Source: Streptomyces sp. CB00455 (lineage in GTDB: Bacteria; Actinomycetota; Actinomycetes; Streptomycetales; Streptomycetaceae). Taken from it: a DNA stretch of 64,000 nt. How positions within the stretch are numbered: position 1 is the first letter of the stretch; every line of letters begins with the position of its first letter. Positions 50,049 through 60,053 of this stretch are shown in pieces. Below the pieces are notes generated by a model. That model was given only the letters and a program-made list of their open reading frames with translations, searched no databases and had not been told where the DNA came from. Location of the stretch: contig NZ_LIVQ01000006.1 in assembly GCF_001905445.1 (NCBI RefSeq), positions 1 through 64,000 of the forward strand. The letters are read 5' to 3'. Position numbers and translations under genes: made by a program.

Positions 50049-51079
50049 CTGGAGGCTCCCGTCAGTTCGTGGTCCGGGTCCGGGTCCGGGTCCGGGGCCG
50101 GGGCCGGCCCGGCCGTCGGCGGCCCGTCCTGCGACGGCTCCCGGCGGGCGCGCCGGCCGCGTACGAGGAACAGCGCGGCGGCGGTGGCCGCGGCGAGGCC
50201 GAGCAGGCCGAGGCCGGCGCGGGCGACGGTCTCCCGCGGCACGAACCAGGCCGACCCGGAGGCGACCGCCCGGGCGCCGCCGGGGGCCGTGACCGTGAGG
50301 GTGAAGCGCGCCCTGCCGAGGACCGGGGCGCCGGGCCAGGGCTCGGTCAGCGCCACCCGCTGTCCGGGGAGCAGCTCCACGGGCAGGGCGCGGGCGCCGC
50401 GGCCGGGCAGCTCGCCGAAGAGGCCCTCGGCGCGCAGCCGCAGTGCGGGCGCGAGGCGGACGTTGCCCCGGTTGACGAGGGTGTAGGCGAGGACGGCTGC
50501 CGGGCCGCGTCCCCGGACGGCGACGTCCTCGACGGTGAGCGCGGCCAGGGTGGGGCCGCTGACCCGCAGGTGGACCCGTACGCCCACCTCGCGGCCGCCC
50601 TCGGTGGCGAGCACGGCGGCCGGGTGGTCGCCGGGCAGGGCGTCGGGCGGCACGGTGACCGTGAAGGGGACGACCGCGCGGGTGCGGGGCGGGATGCGCA
50701 CCGTGTCCGCGGCGCCGAAGCCGATCCAGACCCCGGGGCCGGCGGATTCCCCGGGCGGGCGCACGGCGAGGGAGCCGTCGGCGGCGTCGTGGGCGTCGGC
50801 CCCGCGCAGGGTGACCGTGCGTTCCCGGTCACCGGTGTTGGTCAGGGCGAAGCTGTCCTCCATGACGGTGCCGGGCGCGCCGGCCAGGAAGAAGTACGGG
50901 CGGGCGCCGCCGGGCCGGACGGCGGCCGTCCCGGGGGCGGGCTCGGCGCTCCAGCCGGGCCCGTCGGCGGCAGCGGGGTGCGCCGTGGCCGCGGACAGGG
51001 CGGTGGCCGCCGACAGTGCGCCGGCCACGAGGAGCGCCGCGGGCCTGCGGGAGCACCGGGGAGGTCGGAGCACGGGCAT
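50045..51079 (-). CDS. Secreted DUF916-like (WxL-interacting type) membrane-anchored protein
   Basis: 344 residues. Signal peptide (ALLVAGALSAATALSAATA), an N-terminal beta-sandwich resembling the DUF916 domain found in Gram-positive WxL operons (PYFFLAGAPGTVMEDSFALT, VWIGFGAADTVRIPPRTRAV, VPPDALPGDHPAAVLA), a second beta domain, a membrane helix (GLGLLGLAAATAAALFLVRG) and a cytoplasmic tail of Asp-Pro repeats. In Firmicutes, DUF916 proteins bind peptidoglycan and hold WxL proteins. Its overlap with the neocarzinostatin-like gene and proximity to LPXTG proteins suggest an analogous surface complex. Confidence 0.8.
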   Translation of the reverse strand: MPVLRPPRCSRRPAALLVAGALSAATALSAATAHPAAADGPGWSAEPAPGTAAVRPGGARPYFFLAGAPGTVMEDSFALTNTGDRERTVTLRGADAHDAADGSLAVRPPGESAGPGVWIGFGAADTVRIPPRTRAVVPFTVTVPPDALPGDHPAAVLATEGGREVGVRVHLRVSGPTLAALTVEDVAVRGRGPAAVLAYTLVNRGNVRLAPALRLRAEGLFGELPGRGARALPVELLPGQRVALTEPWPGAPVLGRARFTLTVTAPGGARAVASGSAWFVPRETVARAGLGLLGLAAATAAALFLVRGRRARREPSQDGPPTAGPAPAPDPDPDPDHELTGASR

Positions 51080-51095
51080 GGCGGGGGTGCTCCGT

Positions 51096-51806
51096 TCAGG
51101 ACCGGGCCCGCTGCCCGCGCCGGGTCAGCCAGAGCACGCCGGCGGCGCCGGACAGCAGGACGGTGCCGCCGAGGGTGCCGAGGGCGAGGGCGGAGTCCAT
51201 GGGACCGGTCTGCGGGAGGCTGGCGTCCCCACCGGAGTCACCGGAACCACCGGAGCCGCCCGAGCCCCCCGAGCCCCCCGGCGGGGCGCCGCCGCCGGGG
51301 GCGGTGACGTCCAGTTCCAGGGAGGGGCCCGGGCTGTTGCCGGGGGTGCAGGTGGTCGTGGTGCCCATGGCCTTGATGGTGAGCACCCCGGCGGTGAAGG
51401 TGACCTTGCCGCTCTTCCCGGGCGTGTAGGTGCCCGAGAGATCGGTGATCCTGATGGGGGTGTTGGCGGGCACGGCCTCGGAGTTGGGCGGGCCCGAGAC
51501 CGGTACGGAGACCTTCTCGGCGCCGCCGACGAGGATGACGGCGCTGGGGCTCATCGCCCCCTTGCCGAGTTCGATGGGGCTGGACGAGACGCCCTTCTGG
51601 AAGGACATGGTCAGCTTGTAGGCAGCGCCGTCCTTGACGGCCTTGATGTCGATGGGCGAGACCGCCGACTTGTCCCCGATCGGGGTCTTGCAGTCGTAGG
51701 ACACGTCGACGACGGCGGCGCGGGCCGCTGGGGCGGCCAGCAGGACCGCCGATCCGGCCAGCGCGGAGGCCAGCGCGAGCGCGGTGGAGCGTTTCCGGTC
51801 GGACAC
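51096..51806 (-). CDS. Secreted cell-wall-anchored protein with an LPQTG sorting signal
   Basis: 236 residues. Signal peptide (ALALASALAGSAVLLAAPAA, ending ARA), one beta module (VDVSYDCKTPIGDKSAVSPI to LELDVTAPGG), a Gly/Ser linker (GGSGGSGGSGGSGDSGG), LPQTG at 197-201, a hydrophobic helix and the basic tail TRRGQRARS. The module is homologous to the second module of the LAETG protein encoded by the last gene of the same operon. I chose the GTG at 51806, nine bases after AGGGG; a TTG 24 bases upstream would place that site inside the gene. First gene of the operon. Confidence 0.88.
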   Translation of the reverse strand: MSDRKRSTALALASALAGSAVLLAAPAARAAVVDVSYDCKTPIGDKSAVSPIDIKAVKDGAAYKLTMSFQKGVSSSPIELGKGAMSPSAVILVGGAEKVSVPVSGPPNSEAVPANTPIRITDLSGTYTPGKSGKVTFTAGVLTIKAMGTTTTCTPGNSPGPSLELDVTAPGGGAPPGGSGGSGGSGGSGDSGGDASLPQTGPMDSALALGTLGGTVLLSGAAGVLWLTRRGQRARS

Positions 51807-51919
51807 CTTCGTCTTCCCCTCGGGCCACAAGTTACTGACGGCACATCAGATCGGTGGCTCAAGGTACGCCCGGGTCCTTGCGGAGGGAAGACAAGGGGAC
51901 CGCCCGGATCGACCGTTCG

Positions 51920-53098
51920 TCAGTGCACGCGGACACCCCGCTGCCACACCCCGGAAACGAGCGGCACGCCCGGCCGGTAGGCGAGGTGGACGTGGCTCGG
52001 GGCGTCCAGGAGGACCAGGTCGGCGCGCGCGCCGGGGGTGAGAGTGCCGATGTCGGTGCGCCGCAGGGCGCGGGCGCCGCCGGCGGTGGCCGACCAGAGG
52101 GCCTCGTCGGGCGTCATGCGCATGTCCCGGACGGCGAGCGCGATGCAGAACGGCATGGAACTGGTGTAGGAGGAGCCGGGGTTGCAGTCGGTGGACAGGG
52201 CGACGGTGGCGCCGGCGTCGATCAGCCGCCGGGCATCGGGCCACCGGGCACGGGTGGAGAACTCGGCGCCGGGGAGCAGGGTGGCGACCGTGGTGGCCGA
52301 GCCCTGGGCGAGGGCGTCGACATCGGCGTCGGTCAGGTGGGTGCAGTGGTCGGCGGAGGCCGCTTCGAGCTCGACGGCGAGCTGCACGCCGGGGCCGTGG
52401 GAGAGCTGGTTGGCGTGGATCCGCGGGATCAGGCCCGCGGCGGCGCCCGCGGTGAGGATCGCCCGGGCCTGGTCGCCGTCGAAGGCGCCCTTCTCGCAGA
52501 AGACGTCCACCCAGCGGGCGTACGGGGCGCAGGCGGCCAGCATCTCGCCGGTGACGAGGTCGACGTAGCCGGCCGGGTCCTCGGCGTAGTCGGGGGAGAC
52601 GATGTGCGCGCCGAGGTAGGTGACCTCCTCGGTGTGCGCGGCGGCGATGCGCAGGGCGCGGGCCTCGTCGGCGGTGGTCAGACCGTAGCCGGACTTGGTC
52701 TCGAAGGTCGTGGTGCCCTGGCGGCGGGCCTCGTCGAGGTGGCGCACCAGGTTGGCTTCGAGCTCGGCGTCGCCGGCGGCGCGGGTGGCGGCGACGGTGG
52801 TGCGGATGCCGCCGGCGGAGTAGGCGCGGCCGGACATCCGGGCGTTGAACTCGGCGGTGCGGTCGCCGGCGAAGACGAGGTGGGAGTGGGAGTCGACGAA
52901 GCCCGGGATGACGGCGCGGCCGGCGGCGTCGTACGCGGTGTCCGCGGCGGGGACCTCTCCGGCGGGGCCGGCCCAGGCGATGCGGTCGCCGTCGATGACG
53001 AGCGCCGCGTTCTCGATGAGGCCGAGGGGGGAGCCGTCGCCGAGGGCGGGGTCGTTGGTGACGAGGCTGCCGATGTTGGTGATGGCAGTGGTGGTCAT
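51920..53098 (-). CDS. hutI: Imidazolonepropionase
   Basis: 392 residues. It hydrolyses 4-imidazolone-5-propionate to N-formimino-L-glutamate, the third step of histidine breakdown. Amidohydrolase metal motif VIPGFVDSHSHLVFAGDRTA, then KSGYGLTTADEARALRIAA, HIHANQLS-type segment as PRIHANQLSHGPGVQ and LSTDCNPGSSYTSSMPFCIA. ATG at 53098 with GAGAGGA upstream. Separated from hutF by 217 bp with hairpins, so it may be expressed partly by readthrough. Confidence 0.95.
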   Translation of the reverse strand: MTTTAITNIGSLVTNDPALGDGSPLGLIENAALVIDGDRIAWAGPAGEVPAADTAYDAAGRAVIPGFVDSHSHLVFAGDRTAEFNARMSGRAYSAGGIRTTVAATRAAGDAELEANLVRHLDEARRQGTTTFETKSGYGLTTADEARALRIAAAHTEEVTYLGAHIVSPDYAEDPAGYVDLVTGEMLAACAPYARWVDVFCEKGAFDGDQARAILTAGAAAGLIPRIHANQLSHGPGVQLAVELEAASADHCTHLTDADVDALAQGSATTVATLLPGAEFSTRARWPDARRLIDAGATVALSTDCNPGSSYTSSMPFCIALAVRDMRMTPDEALWSATAGGARALRRTDIGTLTPGARADLVLLDAPSHVHLAYRPGVPLVSGVWQRGVRVH

Positions 53099-53119
53099 GG
53101 GGTTCCTCTCAGAGGGTTC

Positions 53120-53292
53120 GTTCCCCCACCCCGCCTTCACCGTTTCCTGGCGCTCCGCCCCGGACCCCGCGCCTCGAGCTCCCCCGGACTCCGTCCGAGG
53201 GGGACCCCCGGGCGGGCTGTGTGTCAGCCCGCCCGGTGTGTGAGGACCGGGTCCGGGCAGAGCCCGGTTTCGGGAAGGGGCGGGGTGGGGAC
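53120..53292. repeat. Inverted intergenic repeat with hairpin between hutF and hutI
   Basis: CCCCACCCCGCCTTCACCG (about 53126) and a related block in inverse orientation (about 53257-53292) frame a GC-rich element that includes CTCCGCCCCGGACCCCGCGCCT. It is the same kind of dispersed Streptomyces element as at 21610-21740. Within it CCGGGCGGGCT (53208-53218) pairs perfectly with 53226-53236, a likely terminator of hutF. Confidence 0.7.
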
Positions 53293-53315
53293 ATGGCCCG
53301 CCTCGGGCGCCGCGG

Positions 53316-54659
53316 TCAGGCCCGCAGCGCCCCGATGGCTTCGGTCAGGGCCGAGGGGACGTCCCCGACCAGGGTGTGGGCGCCGTCGCGGACGATGTGG
53401 CGGCCCGCGACGACCGTGTGCCGCACGTCCGCGGCCGACGCGGCGAACACGGCCGTCTCGGCCCCGAGCCGGGGCAGGGCGCCCGCCGTCCGCACGGAGT
53501 CCAGCGCGATCGTGGTGAAGTCCGCGAGCGCGCCCTCCTCCAGCCGGCCCGCCTCGGGCCGGCCCAGGGCCGCATGACCGTCGGCGGTGGCCGCGGTCAG
53601 CAGCGCGTTCGCCGTCCAGTGGCCCCGGGTGCGGCTGCGCAGGCGCTCGTCGAGCTCCATCGCACGTGCCTCTTCGAGCAGGTCGACGACGGCGTGGCTG
53701 TCGCTGCCGAGGGAGAGCGGACTGCCGGCCTGCTGGAGCCGGGTCGCCGGACCGATGCCGTCGGCGAGGTCGCGCTCGGTGGTGGGGCACATGCAGGTGC
53801 CGGTGGCGGTGGCGCCCAGGAGCGCGATGTCGGCGTCGGTGAGGTGCGTGTTGTGGACGCCGGTGGTGCGCGGGCCGAGCACCCCGTGGTCGGCGAGGAG
53901 CTGGGCCGGGGTCCGACCGTGGGCCGCCAGGCAGGCGTCGTTCTCGGCGGTCTGCTCGGAGAGGTGGACGTGCAGGGGCGCCCCGCGCTCCTCGGCCCAG
54001 CGGGCGACGGTGGCCAGCTGGTCGGCGGGCACGGCGCGCACCGAGTGGATCGCGGCCCCGATGAGGGCGTCCCCGCGCGGTGTGAGGGCGCTCACCCGCT
54101 GCGCCCAGGCGTCGGCGGAGCCGTCGCAGAAGCGCAGCTGGTGCCGGTTCGGCGGTTCCCCGAAGCCCGCCGAGAGGTAGGCGGTGTCCAGGAGGGTGAT
54201 CCGGATGCCCGCCGCGGCGGCGGCTTCGATCAGTGCCTCGCCCATGGCGTTCGGGTCGGCGTACGGGGCGCCGCCCGGGGCGTGGTGGACGTAGTGGAAC
54301 TCGCCGACGTTCGTGATGCCGGCCAGCGCCATCTCCGCATAGACGGCGCGGGCGAGCGCGAAGTAGGTGTCGGGGGTGAGGTTCTGGGCGGTCTTGTACA
54401 TGAAGTCGCGCCAGGTCCAAAAGGTCCCCGAGCCGACCTGCACGGTCCCGCGCAGGGCCCGGTGGAAGGCGTGGCTGTGCGCGTTGGCCAGGCCCGGGAG
54501 GGTGAGCCCGCGCAGGACCTCCGCTCCGGGGGGCGGGGTGGCCGCGCCGGTGCGCAGGGCGCCGATCCGGCCCCCGGGCAGGACCTCCAGAGCGACGCCC
54601 GGCTCGACATGGGTGCCGAGCCAGGCGTGCTCCAGCCAGTACGTCTTGTCCGCGGTCAC
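53316..54659 (-). CDS. hutF: Formimidoylglutamate deiminase
   Basis: 447 residues. It converts N-formimino-L-glutamate to N-formyl-L-glutamate and ammonia. Amidohydrolase features: LPGLANAHSHAFHRALRG (metal-binding HxH), NVGEFHYVHH, HVHLSEQTAENDACLAAHGR, GVHNTHLTDADIALLG and SLGSDSHAVVDLLEEARAM with the metal aspartate. The GTG start overlaps the stop of the M20 hydrolase gene by four bases. The three-gene chain hutU, M20 hydrolase, hutF is translationally coupled. Confidence 0.94.
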   Translation of the reverse strand: MTADKTYWLEHAWLGTHVEPGVALEVLPGGRIGALRTGAATPPPGAEVLRGLTLPGLANAHSHAFHRALRGTVQVGSGTFWTWRDFMYKTAQNLTPDTYFALARAVYAEMALAGITNVGEFHYVHHAPGGAPYADPNAMGEALIEAAAAAGIRITLLDTAYLSAGFGEPPNRHQLRFCDGSADAWAQRVSALTPRGDALIGAAIHSVRAVPADQLATVARWAEERGAPLHVHLSEQTAENDACLAAHGRTPAQLLADHGVLGPRTTGVHNTHLTDADIALLGATATGTCMCPTTERDLADGIGPATRLQQAGSPLSLGSDSHAVVDLLEEARAMELDERLRSRTRGHWTANALLTAATADGHAALGRPEAGRLEEGALADFTTIALDSVRTAGALPRLGAETAVFAASAADVRHTVVAGRHIVRDGAHTLVGDVPSALTEAIGALRA

Positions 54660-55926
54660 CTGCACGCGAGTCCTTCCAGTACGTCGGCGAGGGCGAGCAC
54701 GCCGGCCACGCAGTCGTCCTCGGCGGCGAACTCCCGCGGGGAGTGGGAGACGCCGGTGGGGTTCCGTACGAACAGCATCGCGGTCGGGACGGCCGCGGAG
54801 AGGATTCCGGCGTCGTGTCCCGCTCCGGTACCGAGGACGGGGACACTGCCGCCGAGGATGCGGTCGATCTCGTCGCGCAGGGCGTGCTCGAACTCGACGA
54901 CCGGGGTGAAGGACTCGCGGACGACCGCGAGGTCGACGCCGTCCTGGTCGGCGCGTTCGCGCGCGGCCTTCTCCACGGCGGTGACGACCGTGTCGAGGGT
55001 TGCCTGGTCGGCGGCGCGCGAGTCGAGCCAGCCGCGCACCAGGGACGGGATCGCGTTGACCCCGTTGGGCTCGACCGAGATCTTCCCGAAGGTCGCGACG
55101 GCTCCGGCGAGGGCCGCTTCGGTGCGGGCGGCCAGCACGGTCGCCGCGTACGTCAGCATCGGGTCGCGCCGGTCCACGAGGCGGGTGGTGCCGGCGTGGT
55201 TGGCCTCGCCGCGGAAGTCGAACCGCCAGCGGCCGTGCGGCCAGATCGCGGAGGCGACGCCGACGCGGTCCCCGGACAGGTCCAGCGCGCGGCCCTGCTC
55301 CACGTGCAGCTCGACGAAGGCGCCGATGCGGCCCAGGCGTTCGGGGTCCGCTCCGATGGTCTCGGGGTCGTACCCGGCGGCCTCCATGGCCCGGGGCAGG
55401 GTGATGCCCTCGGCGTCGCGCAGTTCGTACGCCTTCTCCTTGGTCAGCTGTCCCGCGGCGAGCCGGGAGCCGACGCAGGCGAGGCCGAAGCGGGCCCCCT
55501 CCTCGTCTCCGAAGTTGGTGATGGCAAGTGGCCTGGCGAACTCCGCGCCCCTCCTGCGGAGTTCGTCCAGGGCCGCGAAGGAGGACACCACCCCGAGGGG
55601 GCCGTCGAAGGCCCCGCCGTCGGGGACGGAGTCCAGGTGCGAGCCGGTGACCACGGCGTCGCCCGCGAGGGGGTCGCCGTGCCAGGCCCACTGGTTGCCG
55701 TTGCGGTCGGTCTCGTACGTCAGCCCGCGGGCCTCGGCCTGCTCCTGGAACCAGGTCCGGCAGTCGGCGTCGGCCCCGGTCCAGGCGTAGCGGCGGTAAC
55801 CGCCGGATCCGGCGTCCCGCCCGATGGGCGCGAGCTGCTCCCACATGCCGTGGAAGGAGGACGCCGCGCCCTGGGAGGGAACGGTCTCGGCTTTGGGCGC
55901 CGCGCCGCGGGAGGGAGAGGCCTCGC

Positions 55927-55930
<4 letters not shown>
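54656..55930 (-). CDS. M20-family amidohydrolase annotated as allantoate amidohydrolase type, in the hut operon
   Basis: 424 residues. Binuclear-metal amidohydrolase of the allantoate/N-carbamoyl-amino-acid hydrolase group: VVTGSHLDSVPDGGAFDGPL (metal His and Asp), TNFGDEEGARFGLACVGSRL (catalytic Glu pair), FVELHVEQGRALDLSGDRVG and GAGHDAGILSA near the C-terminus. Its place between hutU and hutF, with four-base overlaps on both sides, and the absence of HutG in the window suggest it hydrolyses N-formyl-L-glutamate to glutamate and formate. Allantoate would be a poor fit to this operon. GTG start. Confidence 0.88.
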
Positions 55931-57591
<1,661 letters not shown>

Positions 57592-57611
57592 GGCGGTGCC
57601 TCCTCCGATGT

Positions 57612-57622
57612 TGATTAATCCA
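57612..57622. promoter_or_regulatory. Candidate operator 1 in the hutU / decarboxylase-like divergent region
   Basis: TGATTAATCCA, matching the motif before the RpiR gene (TGAATAATCCA on its coding strand) in 10 of 11 bases. It lies about 20 bases upstream of the hutU start, near the predicted transcription start. Confidence 0.5.
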
Positions 57623-57628
57623 TTCACA

Positions 57629-57657
57629 TCCTGGCGCCCTGAATAGATCCAGTCAAC
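57629..57657 (-). promoter_or_regulatory. Candidate promoter of hutU with operator 2
   Basis: On the minus strand TTGACT (57656-57651), a 17-base spacer and CAGGAT (57633-57628). TGAATAGATCCA at 57640-57651, the same motif with one extra base, covers the spacer and touches the -35. A protein bound here would block RNA polymerase. Confidence 0.5.
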
Positions 57658-57694
57658 AGCTGCGGGCCGCTCCTTCGGATGATGGGATGGCCCC

Positions 57695-59056
57695 ATGGCA
57701 GCCGACACGCACGCGCAGGGCCTCACCGGGCGCCGGAACCTGGCGGTACGCGCCGCGGTCGAACAGGGGCTGGTGGGCGGAGCGGACGGCGCGGAGCCCC
57801 TGGTCTGCCTGCTGGACGTGGCCGGGATCCGGGCCTGTGCCGCCGCCCTGACCGCCGCTTTCGCCGCCGCCGTGCCGGCCGGCACCCCCGTCCTGCACGC
57901 CTTCGCCGTCAAGGCCGCCCCGCTGGTCCCGGTCCTGCGGCTGCTCGCCGACGCCGGTCTCGGCTGCGAGGTGGCGGGCGCCGGGGAACTGGCGCTGGCC
58001 CGGGCCGCGGGCGTGGAACCGCGCCACATCGTCCTCGACTCCCCCGCCAAGACGGCGGCCGAACTGCGCGAGGCCCTGGCCCTCGGCATCGCCCTGAACG
58101 CCGACAACCGCCAGGAGCTGGAGCGCCTCGACGCCCTCGTCGGCCCCGGCGCCGGCGCCCTGCCCCACGGGCCGCTCGGCGTGCGGATCAACCCGCAGAC
58201 GGGCGCGGGCGCGATCGACGCCCTGTCCACCGCCACGCAGACGTCGAAGTTCGGGATCGCGCTGCGCGACCCAGGCGCGCGCGAGTGGCTCGTACGGGCC
58301 TTCGCGGACCGCCCCTGGCTGACCCGGCTGCACATCCACTCGGGCTCGCAGGGCGTCCCGCTGCCGCTGATCGCGCAGGGCGTGCGGGACCTGCACGCGC
58401 TGGCCGAGGAGATCAACGGGGCCGTGGGGCGCCGCCAGGTCGACACCCTCGACATCGGCGGCGGGCTGCCCGTCGACTTCACCTCGGACGAGCAGACCCC
58501 GACGTACGCCCAGTACGTCGAGGCCCTGCGCGAGGCGGTGCCCGCCCTCTTCGACGGCTCGTACGGCCTGGTCACGGAGTTCGGGCGGTCCCTGCTGGCC
58601 AAGCACGGGCTGGTCCTCGCCCGGGTGGAGTACACCAAGACCACCGGGGGCCGCCCCATCGCCCTCACGCACGCGGGCGTCCAGCTGGCGACCCGCACGG
58701 TCTACGCCCCGGCGTCCTGGCCGGTGCGGATCCTGCCGTACGACGCGCAGGGCGCCCCCAAGAGCGGCGCGCCCACCGCCCAAGACGTCGCGGGCCCGGC
58801 CTGCTTCGCCGGGGACCTCCTCGCCACGGCGCGGGACCTGCCGCCGCTGCACCCCGGCGACCTGATCGGCGTCCCGGACACGGGCGCGTACTTCTTCACC
58901 GCCCACTACGGCTACAACAGCCTCCCGCGCCCCGCGGTGCACGGCTTCACGGTCGGCACGGGCGGCGAGGTCCGCTTCGCGCAGGTCCGCCCGGCGCAGT
59001 CCCTCGCGCAGATCGTGGCGGAGGCGGGCGCAGCACGGCGCGACGCGCTGCTCTAG
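57695..59056 (+). CDS. Diaminopimelate/ornithine decarboxylase-like PLP enzyme (fold type III)
   Basis: 453 residues. Fold-III PLP enzyme: LHAFAVKAAPLVPVLRLLAD carries the PLP lysine Lys73; GCEVAGAGELALARAAGV, VLDSPAKTAAELREAL, LHIHSGSQGVPLPLIAQGVR and DTLDIGGGLPVDFT are group IV decarboxylase motifs; VTEFGRSLLAKHGLVLARVE replaces the usual EPGR. The C-terminal barrel has GVPDTGAYFFTAHYGYNS with the tyrosine from the dimer partner. It differs from housekeeping LysA, so the substrate is unknown. Divergent from hutU and convergent with the RpiR regulator, so a role connected with histidine or amino-acid use is possible. Confidence 0.82.
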   Translation: MAADTHAQGLTGRRNLAVRAAVEQGLVGGADGAEPLVCLLDVAGIRACAAALTAAFAAAVPAGTPVLHAFAVKAAPLVPVLRLLADAGLGCEVAGAGELALARAAGVEPRHIVLDSPAKTAAELREALALGIALNADNRQELERLDALVGPGAGALPHGPLGVRINPQTGAGAIDALSTATQTSKFGIALRDPGAREWLVRAFADRPWLTRLHIHSGSQGVPLPLIAQGVRDLHALAEEINGAVGRRQVDTLDIGGGLPVDFTSDEQTPTYAQYVEALREAVPALFDGSYGLVTEFGRSLLAKHGLVLARVEYTKTTGGRPIALTHAGVQLATRTVYAPASWPVRILPYDAQGAPKSGAPTAQDVAGPACFAGDLLATARDLPPLHPGDLIGVPDTGAYFFTAHYGYNSLPRPAVHGFTVGTGGEVRFAQVRPAQSLAQIVAEAGAARRDALL

Positions 59057-59059
59057 CGC

Positions 59060-59902
59060 CTACTCCACGAACAGGCCCCGCGCCGCGGCCCGTGCGTCGA
59101 AGGTCTCCAGCCGCGCCTGCGCGTCCGGCAGCGCGTCCGCCATCGATTCCAGCAGCACCCGGCCCAGCAGCATCGGCGCGCAGGCCGTGTCGAAGGCCAG
59201 CCCCGTCCCGACCGGCGCCGGGATCAGCAGGTCCGAGTGGCGGGCCACCGGCGCGAAGGCCGAGTCCGCGACGGTCACCACGGTCAGGCCGGCCCGCCGG
59301 GAGCGCTCCAGGGTGTCCACGACCTCCCGCGGGTGGCGGGGCAGGGCGAAGCAGAGCAGCGCGGTGGCCCCCTCGTAGCGGGCGGCGTCGATGCGGTCCT
59401 CCATCATCGAGCCGCCCTCGTCGAGGAGCCGTACGTCCGGGTGCACCTTGGCGGCGAAGTACGCGAACCCGCGCGCCTGCGAGGACGCCGCCCGCAGCCC
59501 CAGCACCGGCAACGGCGTCGAGGCGGCCAGCAGCCGGCCCGCCTGGCGGACCGGGGTGGGATCGGCGAGCATCGCCGAGAGCTGCCGCAGGTTCTCGATC
59601 TCGCCCTGCACGGCCTGCTGGTACTCGTTGTACGCGTCCTCGTGCGGGGTGACCGTACGCTCGGCCGGGGCCACTTCGCGCAGGTGCCGGCGCAGCGCGG
59701 GGTAGCCGTCGAAGCCGAGCGCCACCGCGAACCGGGTCACCGAGGGCTGGCTGACCCCGGCCAGCTCGGCGAGCTCCACGCTCGACAGGAAGGGCACCTC
59801 CGCCGCTCCGCGCACCATGCAGTGCGCGATCCGCCGCTGGGTCGGCGTCAGCCGGTGCCCCTCGAACAGCTTCTGCAGCCGCGCGGCCGGGCTGTCGCTC
59901 AT
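59060..59902 (-). CDS. RpiR-family (MurR/RpiR) transcriptional regulator
   Basis: 280 residues. N-terminal helix-turn-helix of the RpiR type (TPTQRRIAHCMVRGAAEVPF; LAELAGVSQPSVTRFAVALG) and a C-terminal SIS domain from about residue 110 (VLGLRAASSQARGFAYFAAK; ALLCFALPRHPREVVDTLER) that should bind a small ligand. Its own upstream region carries the motif TGAATAATCCA, shared with the hutU region, so it is a good candidate for an autoregulated hut repressor. That assignment is inference. Convergent with the decarboxylase-like gene, with 3 bases between the stops. Confidence 0.9.
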   Translation of the reverse strand: MSDSPAARLQKLFEGHRLTPTQRRIAHCMVRGAAEVPFLSSVELAELAGVSQPSVTRFAVALGFDGYPALRRHLREVAPAERTVTPHEDAYNEYQQAVQGEIENLRQLSAMLADPTPVRQAGRLLAASTPLPVLGLRAASSQARGFAYFAAKVHPDVRLLDEGGSMMEDRIDAARYEGATALLCFALPRHPREVVDTLERSRRAGLTVVTVADSAFAPVARHSDLLIPAPVGTGLAFDTACAPMLLGRVLLESMADALPDAQARLETFDARAAARGLFVE

Positions 59903-59920
59903 GCCGTCCCCTCGTCCCGG

Positions 59921-59962
59921 TGGATTATTCAGTCACCGAGCACTCTGCATGTGGTTATGCAG
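59921..59962 (-). promoter_or_regulatory. Upstream region of the RpiR gene with two candidate operators
   Basis: TGGATTATTCA at 59921-59931 (TGAATAATCCA on the coding strand) contains AATAAT, a plausible -10, so binding would repress. CTGCAT (59945-59950) and ATGCAG (59957-59962) form a perfect 6-bp inverted repeat further upstream. Confidence 0.5.
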
Positions 59963-60038
59963 CACGGCAAGCGCCGAGGGCGGTGCGGCCGCGGGGATAC
60001 GGGGGGTAGCCCCAGTGCGGGCGCCCGGGGGCGGTTCC

Positions 60039-60053
60039 TACGGTAGGGGGATG
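60039..60053 (+). promoter_or_regulatory. Leaderless-type promoter of the small membrane protein gene
   Basis: TACGGT at 60039-60044 fits TANNNT and lies six bases before the ATG at 60051. The AGGGGG before the ATG is too close to serve as a ribosome binding site. Confidence 0.5.
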
